DNA from: a virus
Length of the DNA stretch: 36,638 bases
Direction: 5' to 3' (one strand)
IMG/VR virus record: IMGVR_UViG_3300022885_000045
Location: 1 to 36,638 of that record
Shown: piece by piece, positions 8,428 through 18,640 of the stretch
How positions within the stretch are numbered: the stretch's first letter is position 1
Layout of the letters: each line of letters begins with the position of its first letter
Position numbers and translations under genes: made by a program
Notes under the pieces: generated by a model
Seen by the model: the letters and a program-made list of their open reading frames with translations, nothing else
Told to the model about the DNA's origin: nothing
Database searches by the model: none

Positions 8428-10385
8428 TATATGTAAGATGAAACATTAACTGTTGTGTAGTCTGTATTATGAATTACACTATTTTCAAAACTCCATGAAA
8501 AACTATAATTCCAGTTTTTATCATCGAAAGAATTTTTTATATTTTTAGATTCCAAAACCTCTCTTGTGGGTTTTCCGTATTCGTTGAATAAATTTAACAC
8601 CTTTGATTCAATATTTGATATAACCGTTGCTTTTGATACGCCTTTTTTAGAAGTTGCGGACCCACTTATGCTTATATTACATCTATTGTAAGAATTCAAG
8701 TTAACCACAAGTATTTTGTTGTCTATATAAGTTTTTTCGGCAAATTTATTTGTTGCTGGTGTTATTGAGGCGCTGGAGTTAAAGTTTTTGAATATATTGT
8801 CCTCGTTTGTTTTATTGTTTTTGTATGTGTAAGAAAATTTTATAGCTTTATTAAATGGTATTTCTGTTTTTGATTTTTGTATTATGTTTGGATATAAAAC
8901 ACCTTTATTATTAAAAATTGAAACATAAGTATTAAAAACATCCAAAGCATAAGGGAAAGGATTAAATGTATTATACTTATCTTGTATTTCTTGAAAAGTA
9001 ACTTTGTATTTTTTGTTCCCCTTAATTTCCCCATAAACAGTTGTTTTTATCGATTCGAGGCTTTCATCTATAGCTACTGAAAATTTTACATAGATATTGC
9101 TTTTTTGTTGATTGTCGAAAGTATAATTAAAGTTTATAACCCTGTCTTTTTCATTCTCAGAAATTGATTCAGAGATGGGATTTGGGTTTAAATATTTACT
9201 ACCATCTATATTGTATACCTGATTAGCCAGAGAAAAGATTGAAAGAGTGTTGAACTCTGTTCTTAGTTGCTCAAAATTTAAATTTTTGCACCCTTTTAAG
9301 TCGCCACTGATTGATACGGATACGATTCCATCCCCGCTATCAGATTCATCAACTGTGTATCTTAAAATATTAGTAGTTTTTTTGTTTATGTCGGCAATAA
9401 AGCTTTGGTTCAGAGAATATTCGCCAGTGATTCTATTTATTGTTTCAGAAGAATTTTCCAAGCAAAGATTATAATCGCGGCACAAAAAAGTCGGGGAAAT
9501 TTTGTTGATTTCTTTTTGCGCAAGAACAAAGCTTTTTGCATTTTCAATACCTTGTTTTCCATCTCTTAAACCTTTCGCACCGATTTGTCTTGTTACATTT
9601 AGGGTTTGGTTTTTGTTTTCTGTAAAAACCCAAGAATCGACTGGATTTATGACATAATAGTTTGATTTAAAAAAGTCTTTTGGGTAACACTCTAATGTTA
9701 TAGAGAAAGGTAATATTGACGAGTAATTATTTTCTGGAAAATTTATTGATAATACTTTACAAAAGTCTCTTGACCAAACTTCCTCAACATTTTTTATACT
9801 AAAATTTACGATTTCTATTTGACCGACAACAGAAAATTCTTGGAAAATTTCTAAATCCCCAGAATCTGTTGCTGTAAAAGTTAAATCATAGTCTGTTTGA
9901 AAAGACAAATTTGTTATAATTTGTGAACCAACTCTAAGAGCGAACTCATTACTCCCTCCTCCTTGATCTGTTCTAAAAATTATTCTATATCTTTTCCCAG
10001 AAACAATTGGATAACCACTTAATTCTACTCCGTCCCCAATCAAAGTTGCTCCGACCAACATTTCAGATTGGATAATTGACTTCGCCCCCGTACCAAGGAC
10101 CACCCAATTAGAAAAAGTATCATTTGAATTATAAAAATCTGTTTCTTGATCAATTTCTAAAGTTTTATAATCAGCGTTGAATCCGTTAATTATCTGCCTC
10201 TGATACTCTAACAGCTTTGAAAATCCACCACAAGCGTGTACAGAGCCGTTTAAAACATAACGGTCAACAGAGTTCCACCTTTGATCTAACTGAGTAATAG
10301 TTGTATCCCTTGATATTAAAGGGCTATATTGCTCAGAATCAAATAAGAATGGATTTTTACCATTATATTTTATAATTGTGGACAT
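8427..10385 (-). CDS. Distal tail protein with CBM-like domain and repeated beta modules
   Basis: 652 residues. Residues about 85-198 read like a carbohydrate-binding-module type sandwich: strand, GYPIVSGKRYRIIFRTD, strand, TDYDLTFTATDSGDLEIFQ, strand. C-terminal to this are two to three copies of a module of about 95-105 residues (about 322-425, 433-525 and a shorter one at 568-635). Each contains a V-x-I-S-G-like strand, a helix with Phe and Tyr, then a paired-aromatic strand such as INFNYTFDN, IKFSYTYKN or YSFSWSFEN. The neighbouring 548-residue protein carries the same modules. The start lies 15 nt after the upstream TAA, with GTGTAAA 8 nt before the ATG. A distal-tail or tail-tip role fits the position; carbohydrate binding is a hypothesis. 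Confidence 0.5.
   Translation of the reverse strand: MSTIIKYNGKNPFLFDSEQYSPLISRDTTITQLDQRWNSVDRYVLNGSVHACGGFSKLLEYQRQIINGFNADYKTLEIDQETDFYNSNDTFSNWVVLGTGAKSIIQSEMLVGATLIGDGVELSGYPIVSGKRYRIIFRTDQGGGSNEFALRVGSQIITNLSFQTDYDLTFTATDSGDLEIFQEFSVVGQIEIVNFSIKNVEEVWSRDFCKVLSINFPENNYSSILPFSITLECYPKDFFKSNYYVINPVDSWVFTENKNQTLNVTRQIGAKGLRDGKQGIENAKSFVLAQKEINKISPTFLCRDYNLCLENSSETINRITGEYSLNQSFIADINKKTTNILRYTVDESDSGDGIVSVSISGDLKGCKNLNFEQLRTEFNTLSIFSLANQVYNIDGSKYLNPNPISESISENEKDRVINFNYTFDNQQKSNIYVKFSVAIDESLESIKTTVYGEIKGNKKYKVTFQEIQDKYNTFNPFPYALDVFNTYVSIFNNKGVLYPNIIQKSKTEIPFNKAIKFSYTYKNNKTNEDNIFKNFNSSASITPATNKFAEKTYIDNKILVVNLNSYNRCNISISGSATSKKGVSKATVISNIESKVLNLFNEYGKPTREVLESKNIKNSFDDKNWNYSFSWSFENSVIHNTDYTTVNVSSYI
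8481..9422 (-). repeat. Coding repeats: three divergent beta modules
   Basis: Approximate span of three protein-level repeats in the 652-residue tail protein. Each ends with an alternating aromatic strand of the form N-[FY]-[ST]-[FYW]-[ST]-[FYW]. Boundaries are estimates made by eye. Confidence 0.45.
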
Positions 10386-10393
10386 TTCTAGTT

Positions 10394-10400
10394 TTTACAC
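10394..10400 (-). promoter_or_regulatory. GTGTAAA start-proximal element
   Basis: Minus-strand GTGTAAA lies directly after the stop codon of the 548-residue gene and 8 nt before the ATG at 10385. No Shine-Dalgarno sequence is present here. Confidence 0.5.
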
Positions 10401-12047
10401 TTAATTAGTCCATTTCCAAGATATATTTGCGTTTAAACTATTATTGTTTTCGTTGTAACCGTAAGTAAAATTTTCTATGAATGCGTCTGTTTCGCTTGGC
10501 TTGCGTGCGTTTAATTGTGATTGCATTTCTGTTAATATTTCAGAGTATGTTTTATCCTTTTTTGCTGTAAAATTTAGAGAAACATTTTTTTTCGGCAAAG
10601 TCTTTATTTCTATATTTCCAACACTTTGGTATATAGATTTTTGTCCTAATATCAAGAAATCATTTTTTAATAATACAGGGTAATCTATTGATATTTCAAG
10701 GTTTTTTGTTTGTATAACATCATTTGCGCCGATATCCTTATCAGAATAAGAGTATGAATAACTTACTGAATTATCTAAATTAGACTCTTCGTATGTTTTG
10801 CTGTTTGCGAATAAATCATACAAAACGCCATATTCTTCAAAATACAAACCAGTCATTCTGGTAAAAGCTTTGCCAGTGGTAGCTAAATCGTTGTATCCGC
10901 TTTTCGCATATTCAAATGCATTGTCGCCTTTTCCAACAAAATTTCCATTTTCTGAAATAGTAACAACTTGGTCTTGGTCTTCAGAAATAACTGTTTCATA
11001 TGTAAAAGTATAATGTTTGTTTAAAGATGGGTTGTTTGTAAAATTAGCAGAGTAAGTTGTATTTCCGTCAAATTTGTTTTTGTTTATTGATTCGGAAATC
11101 TTTGAATTTATCAAGCCACTTATAGTTGTGCCGGAATAATATTTTTCAAAAATACCAGAAGCAACATGATAAGCTCCAGTTTTTGTGTAACTTAAAGCGC
11201 CAGAAATATCGTCTTCGTAATTTGATGTTAAAGATTCTATGGACGCATTATATACCGCATCTAAATACCCATTATCCTGAGTTTTTAATGAAACACTTTC
11301 TACAATCCCATAATTTTTTGATGGATTAAAATTTTGCGAAGAAAAAGACTCTGATATAGAAAATGTTCCATTGATTATATCTATGTTTTGGTTTTTTAAT
11401 CTTTTGTAGTTTGCGCCAAATAAACCATAACACCCAGTTTCTAAAAATCCAAAGTCTATATTTTTTTGAAAAATTTCTTTGGTAATTTTATGAGCCATAT
11501 TAACATTTGGATATAAATTGCCACTTCCCACATCAAAAGAAACATCTAAATCATGGTTATAAGAAAAATCGCCCAAATTTCTATTTCCCAAAGAAACACC
11601 AGTATCTATTGAAGATCTAGAAACAGATATACTTTCAGAAAAATCTTTGATAAAAGTTGATGGATTGGCCACTTCTTCGAATATACTTTTTAGGCCGCTA
11701 AAATAGTCTCCAGTTATATATTCTAGATTTCCAGTATCCCTTATTTCTATTTCTAGGTTGTAAGGGGCTTGTTGGACTTGGATTCCCTCTGGAAAAGAAA
11801 AAGATGTTATTTTACCTCTTCCAAAATTATGACCGTTCATATATATGTATTGATTATCACCAGTCAAGCCGCTCCTAAAAACTTCTATCCCAGAAGTTAT
11901 TATTTTTACCCCGATTGTTTGGGTGGTATCATATATATTACCTTGTATAGAAAGCGTTTTTAATTGATTAAGTCTAAATTCCGAATCAAAAAACTGGTTT
12001 TCTATATTGTAATCTAATAGTTGCGCGTCATTTAATATAAGGTTCAT
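10401..12047 (-). CDS. Distal tail protein sharing repeat modules with its neighbour
   Basis: 548 residues. The N-terminal about 120 residues are beta-rich (starting MNLILNDAQLLDYNIENQFF) and look like the start of a distal tail or tail-tip protein. Residues about 226-340 and 346-440 are two copies of one module: a V-x-x-S-I-E/T-I-S strand, a Tyr/Phe-rich helix, then an alternating aromatic strand (for example NSVSYSYSYSD). A third half-copy (478-548, ending NANISWKWTN) closely resembles the C-terminal unit of the next protein. It is the first gene after the tape measure, with TAATAATG (2-nt gap) giving tight coupling. In long-tailed phages this position usually holds the distal tail protein. 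Confidence 0.5.
   Translation of the reverse strand: MNLILNDAQLLDYNIENQFFDSEFRLNQLKTLSIQGNIYDTTQTIGVKIITSGIEVFRSGLTGDNQYIYMNGHNFGRGKITSFSFPEGIQVQQAPYNLEIEIRDTGNLEYITGDYFSGLKSIFEEVANPSTFIKDFSESISVSRSSIDTGVSLGNRNLGDFSYNHDLDVSFDVGSGNLYPNVNMAHKITKEIFQKNIDFGFLETGCYGLFGANYKRLKNQNIDIINGTFSISESFSSQNFNPSKNYGIVESVSLKTQDNGYLDAVYNASIESLTSNYEDDISGALSYTKTGAYHVASGIFEKYYSGTTISGLINSKISESINKNKFDGNTTYSANFTNNPSLNKHYTFTYETVISEDQDQVVTISENGNFVGKGDNAFEYAKSGYNDLATTGKAFTRMTGLYFEEYGVLYDLFANSKTYEESNLDNSVSYSYSYSDKDIGANDVIQTKNLEISIDYPVLLKNDFLILGQKSIYQSVGNIEIKTLPKKNVSLNFTAKKDKTYSEILTEMQSQLNARKPSETDAFIENFTYGYNENNNSLNANISWKWTN
10404..11372 (-). repeat. Coding repeats: two full and one partial beta module
   Basis: Approximate span of the repeated modules in the 548-residue tail protein, homologous by eye to those at 8481-9422. 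The two genes probably arose by duplication and internal repeat expansion. Confidence 0.45.
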
Positions 12048-12049
12048 TA

Positions 12050-15000
12050 TTATCCAGCGGGTGGAGAGTTAAGACCATCGTCTGGTAAATTGTTGCCCCT
12101 CTGATCTGTAAATGTGTTCATTTGTCTTTTTACTTCTGCTTTAATGACGTCAGCTAAAGCATCAGCTTTTAATTCATCTGGAACATTAATATCGATTGTA
12201 AAATCTTCTATGCTCACAATAGCATTTAAATATAAAAATGCTTGTTGCAATATTCCCGGTAAAGAATTAAAAACATTTTTTATTTCGTCTAGTATTAATT
12301 CATTTTTGGTTTCATCTACAGCGCCTCTTCTTTTTCTTTGTAATTCTTTTTCGGCGTCTGTGAATTCTATATTATTTGGATCAACATTTTCTAATTGGTC
12401 GAAAACATTACTTCTTTGTCTTTGTTCTACAATAGAAACCGCTTCTTTGAAATCTTTGCCTTTTCCAATCTCTTTTTGTACTTGCTTAAATAAATCAGTC
12501 GGAACAAGTGTCTCTCCTAGTATTTTTTCATATTCGGCTAAATTATCTTGTAATTTTGTAAATAATTCCTCTTCGTTATCTGTTTCAAGCAAATCGGATT
12601 GAAATTTTTTGGAATTTTCAACTAATTGATTTTGCAATTCCCCAGAAACAAGTTTAGAACTATCATTTTGTAATTCCTCTCTAGTTTTTTCTTCAATACC
12701 ATATTGATTTTGAAACCCACCATCATCTACAGAAGCATCTTCTGGTTGGGCTTGCAGTATATTTGTATCTATTCCGCTAATACCTTCTCTAACTTTATTA
12801 TAAAATTTTAAAGCACCAACTAACGAATCATCATTTACTCTACCAGATTCTCTTGCTAATCGGCTTCTAGACGCATTCCTTGATATTCTAGCAGAAGATT
12901 TATTTTTAATAATTTCTCTTTCGCCACTATCATTAATAAAAACACCAGAATCAACTTCCTCATCTGTTAACGAAGCCCTTTTTACAAGCAATTCTCTTCG
13001 AGCCTTTTCTTTCCTTCTTTGTTCTTCCCCTATATCTGTACCGCCTTCTGGTAATTGACTATTAAAAAATGAATTTGATAATTCTTCTAAACCATTTTCT
13101 TTTGTTAATCTCGCTTCCGTAGCAACGTCTTCTTCACCAAGCAAACTTACTCCATATTTTGATCCAACATCTCTAAGTGCTTTAAATTGATTTCTTGCCG
13201 CGTCCAGATCATTGACGCCAGATTTTCTTTCTGTAGAATCAAAAAGGCCAGAAAAAGAGTTATTCAATTCTTCATCAGAATTACTAGATAAAGCTCTTAC
13301 TTGTTGAATCGTTTGCTCTTTTAAAGCCCTTTGAATTTCTATAGAATATTGTTTGAAATTTTTCTCGCTTCCTATTATTAATTCATTTATTTTATCTTGC
13401 AATTCTCTTGTGTCGAATTCTTTATTGAAATCAGACTCTTCGATTGCTTTTTTAAGTTCTTCTACCCCGCTAATATCCCCGTCAACCAAACCCCTAGTTA
13501 TGTTTTCAGCAAATATCTTACCTCTTCCCCCTATTTCAGATTCATTTGCTTTGACTTCAACAAATTTTATCAATTCATCTCTTACATCAGAATTTAAATT
13601 TTTACCAACTTGTGATTTTTTATTTTCTAAATTTATTATATTCGATTGTTCAGAAGTTAAACTTCCCGAAGAAACCCTAAAAGATCTTTGCTGTTCTTCT
13701 CCAAATGAAGAAATTTGATCATTTAATTCAGACCTTCTAATTTTATTTGTAAAAAATCGGAAAGAATCGTCCAAGAAATCTTCTGTTCTTTTTCTAAATT
13801 TAGCTATTTTTTTAGCTATCTCACTTTCTATTTCAATAGACTCGTTAGAGAATTTTATTCCATCTATACTACTAGAAATAGATTCAACTATTTCTTTTGC
13901 TAAACGGGCAGCGGCTTCTGGGCCTTCATTTCTGAAAATATCATTAACTCTGTTTATTAATTCCCCTGTAGTTTCAGAATTTCCGCCTGTTAATTCATAA
14001 AAAACACCCGACAAAGAATCAATTACATTTTCTGAGTCAAATGATCTATCTATAGAATCTTTTAGAGCGTCTAAATTAGAACCAGCCGTAAGAGTCGAAA
14101 GAGATCCATTTATGCTTTTAATGAAAGCATCTATTCCAGATTTTGAACCAGTTGTATCTCCTTCGTTGAAACCATTTATTTGATTCACTAAATCCAATGA
14201 AATAGATTTTTTTTGGCTTACTTTTTGAAAAGAACTAATGCTTTCTGATAGATCTTCTAAATTTTTACCAGATTTTTTTAAACTATCAACAAGCTTTTCA
14301 TTCGAAATTGTACTCAAAAATGAGTTGGCTTCATTCATTAATTTTTTAGCTTTCCCAGCATCACCATTTTCGATTGCCCTATTATATTGTTCAATAGTTT
14401 TTAAATATTCCCTACTTGCATTAAAATCTTGTTCTCTTGTTTTTAATTCTTCAGAAGCTTTTTGATTGAATTGGTCTAGTTCTTCATCTGATTTTTTATC
14501 TTCCCCTTTTGTTGTTCCAAAAAAGCCATCTGAAATAAAATCTATAGCTCCCCCAGCGACCCCAGACCCAGCAATAGCCCCGATAGCACCGCCAACCACT
14601 GTCCCGATTGGACCCAAAAGAGAACCGAAGGAAGCTCCAGCGGCGAAACCACTCAAGCCACCGCTAACAGATTCATTTTCTACTTTATCGGCAAGAAAGC
14701 CAGCCCCAACGGACAAAAGTAAACTTCCCCCAAAAATTTTACCTGCTCTTCTTGTTTTTTGGTCTTCATTTAGATTTCTTCCAGTAATAAAATTAGAAGC
14801 GGCTCCAGCCCCCTTTTTAACATTTCTTTTTATAAAACCTTGCGACAACAATTTTTGTGTTTTTGGGATTGATCTATTTAGGCTTTCTCTTTGTCTTCTT
14901 TCTACAGATAGTAATTTATTTCCTTCTTTTTTTAAACTTATTTCTTTTTCTTGAAGCGCATTTAAATCTTTGATATTTTCTTTATTTTTTATTTCTGTTA

Positions 15001-17686
15001 CATTAGTTATCTTTTTGCCGAAAGCTTTAGATTCATTAAAATCATCTATTTCTGCTTGTTTTAATTTTCTTTGTAATTTTACTGTTGCTAAACTTGATGC
15101 GTTTAAAGATCTTCCTTCTTGGGTGTTTTTTAAAGATTGTGTTCTTCCAGTTAATTCTCTTAAAAATTTAGGGTCAGCTTTTAATTTGCTTTCATCTTCA
15201 AGACTTATATTTCCTTTTAAAATATTAGATATTGATTCAGAATTTGGATCAAATTTTCCAAGATTTGATTCTATTCTGTCTGTAGCCCGTTTTACGTTAT
15301 AATTTTTAAAATTTTCATCAGATCTTTGGCTAAAATTATTAAAGCCTCCGCCAGACAACCTTTCCCCCGATCTTGATATTTGTTCATCACCAGATGTTCT
15401 CGTGCCCAATCTAGTTATTCCTATATTCCCTAATACTTTTGTTTTTGTAGATCTTCTTATTTGTTCTTCCCTATCTTTTTTATCTTTTGCTCTCTTTCTT
15501 TTTAATAATATTCCTCGGGCTTCAGATCTTCTAGTCTCGCCAGAAACAAGCGGGTTAAAACCCCCTTTTACGGGTCTATTTTCACCGCCAGTTGGACCAA
15601 ATGGCAAATTTTGTCTAAATTTTTCAGAATAATTATTATTTATTCTAGATAAAGCTTGCCTTGTATTTGTTGGGAGATTTTTGTAAAAATTTCCATTTGT
15701 CGATACAGAATTATTTAATTTTGATATCTCGCCTTTAGTTAATGTTTGACCCACTTTTTCTTTTTCTATTATTCTTTCTACGTCATTAGAATTTAAAAAT
15801 CCACCAGCCATATTTTCAACAATATTAGACATATTACCAAAACCAAAATTAACCTTTTTTGCACCAATCGGGAAACCCATTTTTCTGATCATGTCTCTAT
15901 TGAAAACAGCATCAGCCCCAGTCCCCTTATAATTTTTAACTATATATTCGTCAGTATTGACAACAGCAGTACCTTTTTTATTTTTACTGTAATTAAAGTC
16001 TTTTATTATTTTTGGCATAGCAGAATTTCTAGCTCCGCCTACGCCAGCTTCGATTGCAATTAATTCTTCCACAAGTGGATTTCTCCCAGCGGCAAAATTA
16101 GAACCCCCACTAACTCTTCCCCCTCCAGCTACCCTTCTCCCAGTGACAGATCCAGCTATACCAAGAGTTAAATTAGACATTCTTTGCCTTACCAATAATT
16201 GTTTTTCTAATTCAGAACTAATTAATCTGCTTTGGGCTAAAACATTTCCTTCTAATTGAATTATTTTACTGTATAAAGCTGGATTTTCAGCCAATAAATT
16301 ATTTATTTGTTGCTGTACATTTCTTACTTGTACTTGCCTTTTACCATATATAGAAAATGATGTTACAATTTTTTTTATGAAAGTTACAGTTTTATATAAT
16401 ATATTTATAGCCAAAGAAGAACCAATACCTAAAATTAGTGGCCCCAAAGTACTAGTTATCAACCCCGCATTTTCCGATAAAACGCCAAAAAGACCAATCG
16501 CGGCTTTTGTTATTGTTTTTAGCAAATCTCCTAATCCGCTTTCACCTATTTTACTAAACAATTCTCTTATTTGGTTGAGCAATATTGTTCCCAAAGATTG
16601 AATTGTTTTATTAAGTTCCGCATTTCTTTTTTGAGCCTCATCTGTTGCAGAAATAGATTTTTCTAAAGCCCCATTGTAAGAACTAAATTCATTTTTTAAG
16701 TCAGAAACCAAAGCTTTCAAGTTGTTAATTTGGAAAAGACCCGCAATTTGCTCATCAGTATAAGCCCTTGTTTGGTCGCTAAGAGTATCATATATATTAG
16801 CGTAATCTCTTAAAATGTCTATACCATTTCTAAGACTTCCGTTTGTTTCTGTAGTCGCGACCCCCAATCCCTCAATTACTTCTCTAACTCTAGACCTTTG
16901 CAATCTTGTAAAAATACTTTTTAATGAGTTACCAATAACATTACCACCACGAGCGGTTCTTTCTTGGATTGCTGTTGTCGCGGATAGCAATTGGTCAAAA
17001 GATATTTTGGCCCCTTCAGCAGCGGCGGCAGATCTTTGAATAGCTTGTGCCAAGTCAGCAGAACTAACAGCAAAAGCAGCATCAACAGCGGCGAATTTAT
17101 TTACTATCGTGGTTGCATCAAGAGCTTCATTTTTAAAAGTGTTTATTGCGGCAGTAACAGTTTGAACAGATTTGGCGGCATCTAATCCAGATAGTCTTGT
17201 TAATATCAAAGCTTGCTCTGTTCTTTTTAAAGTTTCTACAGCGCTCAAACCTTGACGAGAAAATTCTGTTGCGGCCTCGCTAACAACAGTAAAAGATTGC
17301 CCAGTATTTTTAGCTACATCAAAAAGACCTTTTTTGAACTCTTCTAATTTTTGCGTAGGCAAGTTAAAAACAACTTGAATATCCGCGATTCTTTGTTCTA
17401 CGTCTACAACTGTAACAAGCAATTCTTTAAAGGCTCTTTGTATCGAATAAATTATACCGACAGAAGCCCCAAAAGCAATAACACGAGCGTTCGAAGCATC
17501 AAGAGATTTATTAAATTCATCAACGCTAGAACTTATTCTACCCAATGGTTCTGTAAACTTTCTAGAATTAATAGATAGATTAATGGGATTAACCCTAGAT
17601 TGCAAACCTCTAAGCTTGGCATCAACCCTAGCAACACTAGCTGAAGACAGGTTTAAAGAAGTATCAAGTATTATATCATTTGGCAT
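12050..17686 (-). CDS. Tail tape measure protein
   Basis: 1878 residues, the largest gene in the window. Residues about 70-350 match the TP901-type tape measure (PhageMin_Tail) style: helical and Ala-rich, with VAKNTGQSFTVVSEAATEF, then GLDAAKSVQTVTAAINTF, a middle segment ASADLAQAIQRSAAAAEGAK-like, and IGNSLKSIFTRLQRSRV. Two hydrophobic stretches follow: about 390-450 (LLKTITKAAIGLFGVL and ILGIGSSLAINILY) and a Gly-rich one at about 985-1060 (LGPIGTVVGGAIGAIAGSG), possibly a membrane-inserting segment released during DNA delivery. The rest is polar and strongly helical, consistent with a rod. Length times 0.15 nm predicts a tail of about 280 nm. GTGTAAA lies 8 nt before the ATG. Confidence 0.93.
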   Translation of the reverse strand: MPNDIILDTSLNLSSASVARVDAKLRGLQSRVNPINLSINSRKFTEPLGRISSSVDEFNKSLDASNARVIAFGASVGIIYSIQRAFKELLVTVVDVEQRIADIQVVFNLPTQKLEEFKKGLFDVAKNTGQSFTVVSEAATEFSRQGLSAVETLKRTEQALILTRLSGLDAAKSVQTVTAAINTFKNEALDATTIVNKFAAVDAAFAVSSADLAQAIQRSAAAAEGAKISFDQLLSATTAIQERTARGGNVIGNSLKSIFTRLQRSRVREVIEGLGVATTETNGSLRNGIDILRDYANIYDTLSDQTRAYTDEQIAGLFQINNLKALVSDLKNEFSSYNGALEKSISATDEAQKRNAELNKTIQSLGTILLNQIRELFSKIGESGLGDLLKTITKAAIGLFGVLSENAGLITSTLGPLILGIGSSLAINILYKTVTFIKKIVTSFSIYGKRQVQVRNVQQQINNLLAENPALYSKIIQLEGNVLAQSRLISSELEKQLLVRQRMSNLTLGIAGSVTGRRVAGGGRVSGGSNFAAGRNPLVEELIAIEAGVGGARNSAMPKIIKDFNYSKNKKGTAVVNTDEYIVKNYKGTGADAVFNRDMIRKMGFPIGAKKVNFGFGNMSNIVENMAGGFLNSNDVERIIEKEKVGQTLTKGEISKLNNSVSTNGNFYKNLPTNTRQALSRINNNYSEKFRQNLPFGPTGGENRPVKGGFNPLVSGETRRSEARGILLKRKRAKDKKDREEQIRRSTKTKVLGNIGITRLGTRTSGDEQISRSGERLSGGGFNNFSQRSDENFKNYNVKRATDRIESNLGKFDPNSESISNILKGNISLEDESKLKADPKFLRELTGRTQSLKNTQEGRSLNASSLATVKLQRKLKQAEIDDFNESKAFGKKITNVTEIKNKENIKDLNALQEKEISLKKEGNKLLSVERRQRESLNRSIPKTQKLLSQGFIKRNVKKGAGAASNFITGRNLNEDQKTRRAGKIFGGSLLLSVGAGFLADKVENESVSGGLSGFAAGASFGSLLGPIGTVVGGAIGAIAGSGVAGGAIDFISDGFFGTTKGEDKKSDEELDQFNQKASEELKTREQDFNASREYLKTIEQYNRAIENGDAGKAKKLMNEANSFLSTISNEKLVDSLKKSGKNLEDLSESISSFQKVSQKKSISLDLVNQINGFNEGDTTGSKSGIDAFIKSINGSLSTLTAGSNLDALKDSIDRSFDSENVIDSLSGVFYELTGGNSETTGELINRVNDIFRNEGPEAAARLAKEIVESISSSIDGIKFSNESIEIESEIAKKIAKFRKRTEDFLDDSFRFFTNKIRRSELNDQISSFGEEQQRSFRVSSGSLTSEQSNIINLENKKSQVGKNLNSDVRDELIKFVEVKANESEIGGRGKIFAENITRGLVDGDISGVEELKKAIEESDFNKEFDTRELQDKINELIIGSEKNFKQYSIEIQRALKEQTIQQVRALSSNSDEELNNSFSGLFDSTERKSGVNDLDAARNQFKALRDVGSKYGVSLLGEEDVATEARLTKENGLEELSNSFFNSQLPEGGTDIGEEQRRKEKARRELLVKRASLTDEEVDSGVFINDSGEREIIKNKSSARISRNASRSRLARESGRVNDDSLVGALKFYNKVREGISGIDTNILQAQPEDASVDDGGFQNQYGIEEKTREELQNDSSKLVSGELQNQLVENSKKFQSDLLETDNEEELFTKLQDNLAEYEKILGETLVPTDLFKQVQKEIGKGKDFKEAVSIVEQRQRSNVFDQLENVDPNNIEFTDAEKELQRKRRGAVDETKNELILDEIKNVFNSLPGILQQAFLYLNAIVSIEDFTIDINVPDELKADALADVIKAEVKRQMNTFTDQRGNNLPDDGLNSPPAG

Positions 17687-17694
17687 TTTTATTT

Positions 17695-17701
17695 TTTACA
17701 C
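17695..17701 (-). promoter_or_regulatory. GTGTAAA start-proximal element (tape measure gene)
   Basis: Minus-strand GTGTAAA lies 8 nt before the ATG at 17686, inside a 45-nt AT-rich gap that holds no Shine-Dalgarno sequence. Confidence 0.5.
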
Positions 17702-17731
17702 CAAAACACTATATTAGGTTAATATTTTTTA

Positions 17732-18640
17732 TTATAAATCATTTGCATTTTTAACTTTTGAAAAATCAACTTGATTTATATTCATTTCTTGAGAATCTTT
17801 GTCTTTCGGCGACATTTTCCTTTTTTCCTTATTATTTTTTGCTTTTATGTATTTTATTAATTTATTTGGGTCTTCCCTTATATAATTTGGGGTATCAGCT
17901 TCTATGACACCATTATAAATTTGCCAATAATATGTAAAAATATTTTGAAAATAGGTTCTATCTTCTTGTTTTGTAGAAAAATAAAAAGGGATACTTTCTT
18001 TTGTATTACTTCCAAATATAGGTTGAAAGTAGTTAGACAATATCAATAACTCAATTTTTTTTGCAGAAAGACTTCTTAATTCTGAATATACGCTTATTTT
18101 AAATTCTGTTATTTCATTTATATTCAAGCAGTTGAAATCTTCTTCTGTTTCGAAATATCTTTCTTTAAAATTTTTATCATTAAAGCATAAATAGAAAAGC
18201 TCATATTCTTTTACTTTTTTTTCAACGTAATTTTCCAAAGAATCAGAAAATAATTTGTCCTTTTCATTTAATAAAAGAGAAATTTCTCTATCTGTTTCTT
18301 TAATATTTTTTTCTATTATTTCTTCTTCTTGTTTTGTTTTTGCTTTTTCAAGATTATCTTTTAAGCCCTCTAAATAATTTCTTTTTTCTTTTATTTTTTT
18401 TTCTTGTTCGATCCCCCAAAGGCCGTTTTCTTTAAATTCTTTTTCTAGTTCTTCGTTTGTTTTCTTTTCAGCAGATTTAGCGCGATTTAAAAAATACAGA
18501 TATTTTTCTTTTAACTTCGCGATATCAAAACAATTTGGGTGCTTATAGAAGATTAATTTTTTCTGGAAGTTGAATTTAGTATATCCGCTACATATTTCAG
18601 ACAGCATTATAGAATAATATATTTCTTTTTTTGAATGCAT
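17732..18640 (-). CDS. Putative tail assembly chaperone, second of two (302 aa)
   Basis: 302 residues, rich in Lys and Glu. A long charged helical segment at about residues 45-140 is likely coiled coil (for example ELEKEFKENGLW and KTKQEEEIIEKNIKE). The C-terminus is Lys-rich and polar. No known domain was recognised. It lies between the tail tube and tape measure genes, the position of gpG/gpGT-type chaperones that keep the tape measure soluble. It is coupled to the preceding gene by TAATG sharing one base. The reading frame carries a TGA six bases before its ATG, so a classical minus-one fusion with the previous gene is essentially excluded. It is larger than most tail chaperones. Confidence 0.55.
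   Translation of the reverse strand: MHSKKEIYYSIMLSEICSGYTKFNFQKKLIFYKHPNCFDIAKLKEKYLYFLNRAKSAEKKTNEELEKEFKENGLWGIEQEKKIKEKRNYLEGLKDNLEKAKTKQEEEIIEKNIKETDREISLLLNEKDKLFSDSLENYVEKKVKEYELFYLCFNDKNFKERYFETEEDFNCLNINEITEFKISVYSELRSLSAKKIELLILSNYFQPIFGSNTKESIPFYFSTKQEDRTYFQNIFTYYWQIYNGVIEADTPNYIREDPNKLIKYIKAKNNKEKRKMSPKDKDSQEMNINQVDFSKVKNANDL

Noticed and set aside
12114-15632. Several plus-strand ORFs of 70-160 codons opposite the tape measure gene
   Set aside because: They are mirror frames of a long minus-strand gene, rich in Ser/Phe/Leu as expected for reverse complements of Lys/Glu/Asn codons, with no motifs or plausible starts.
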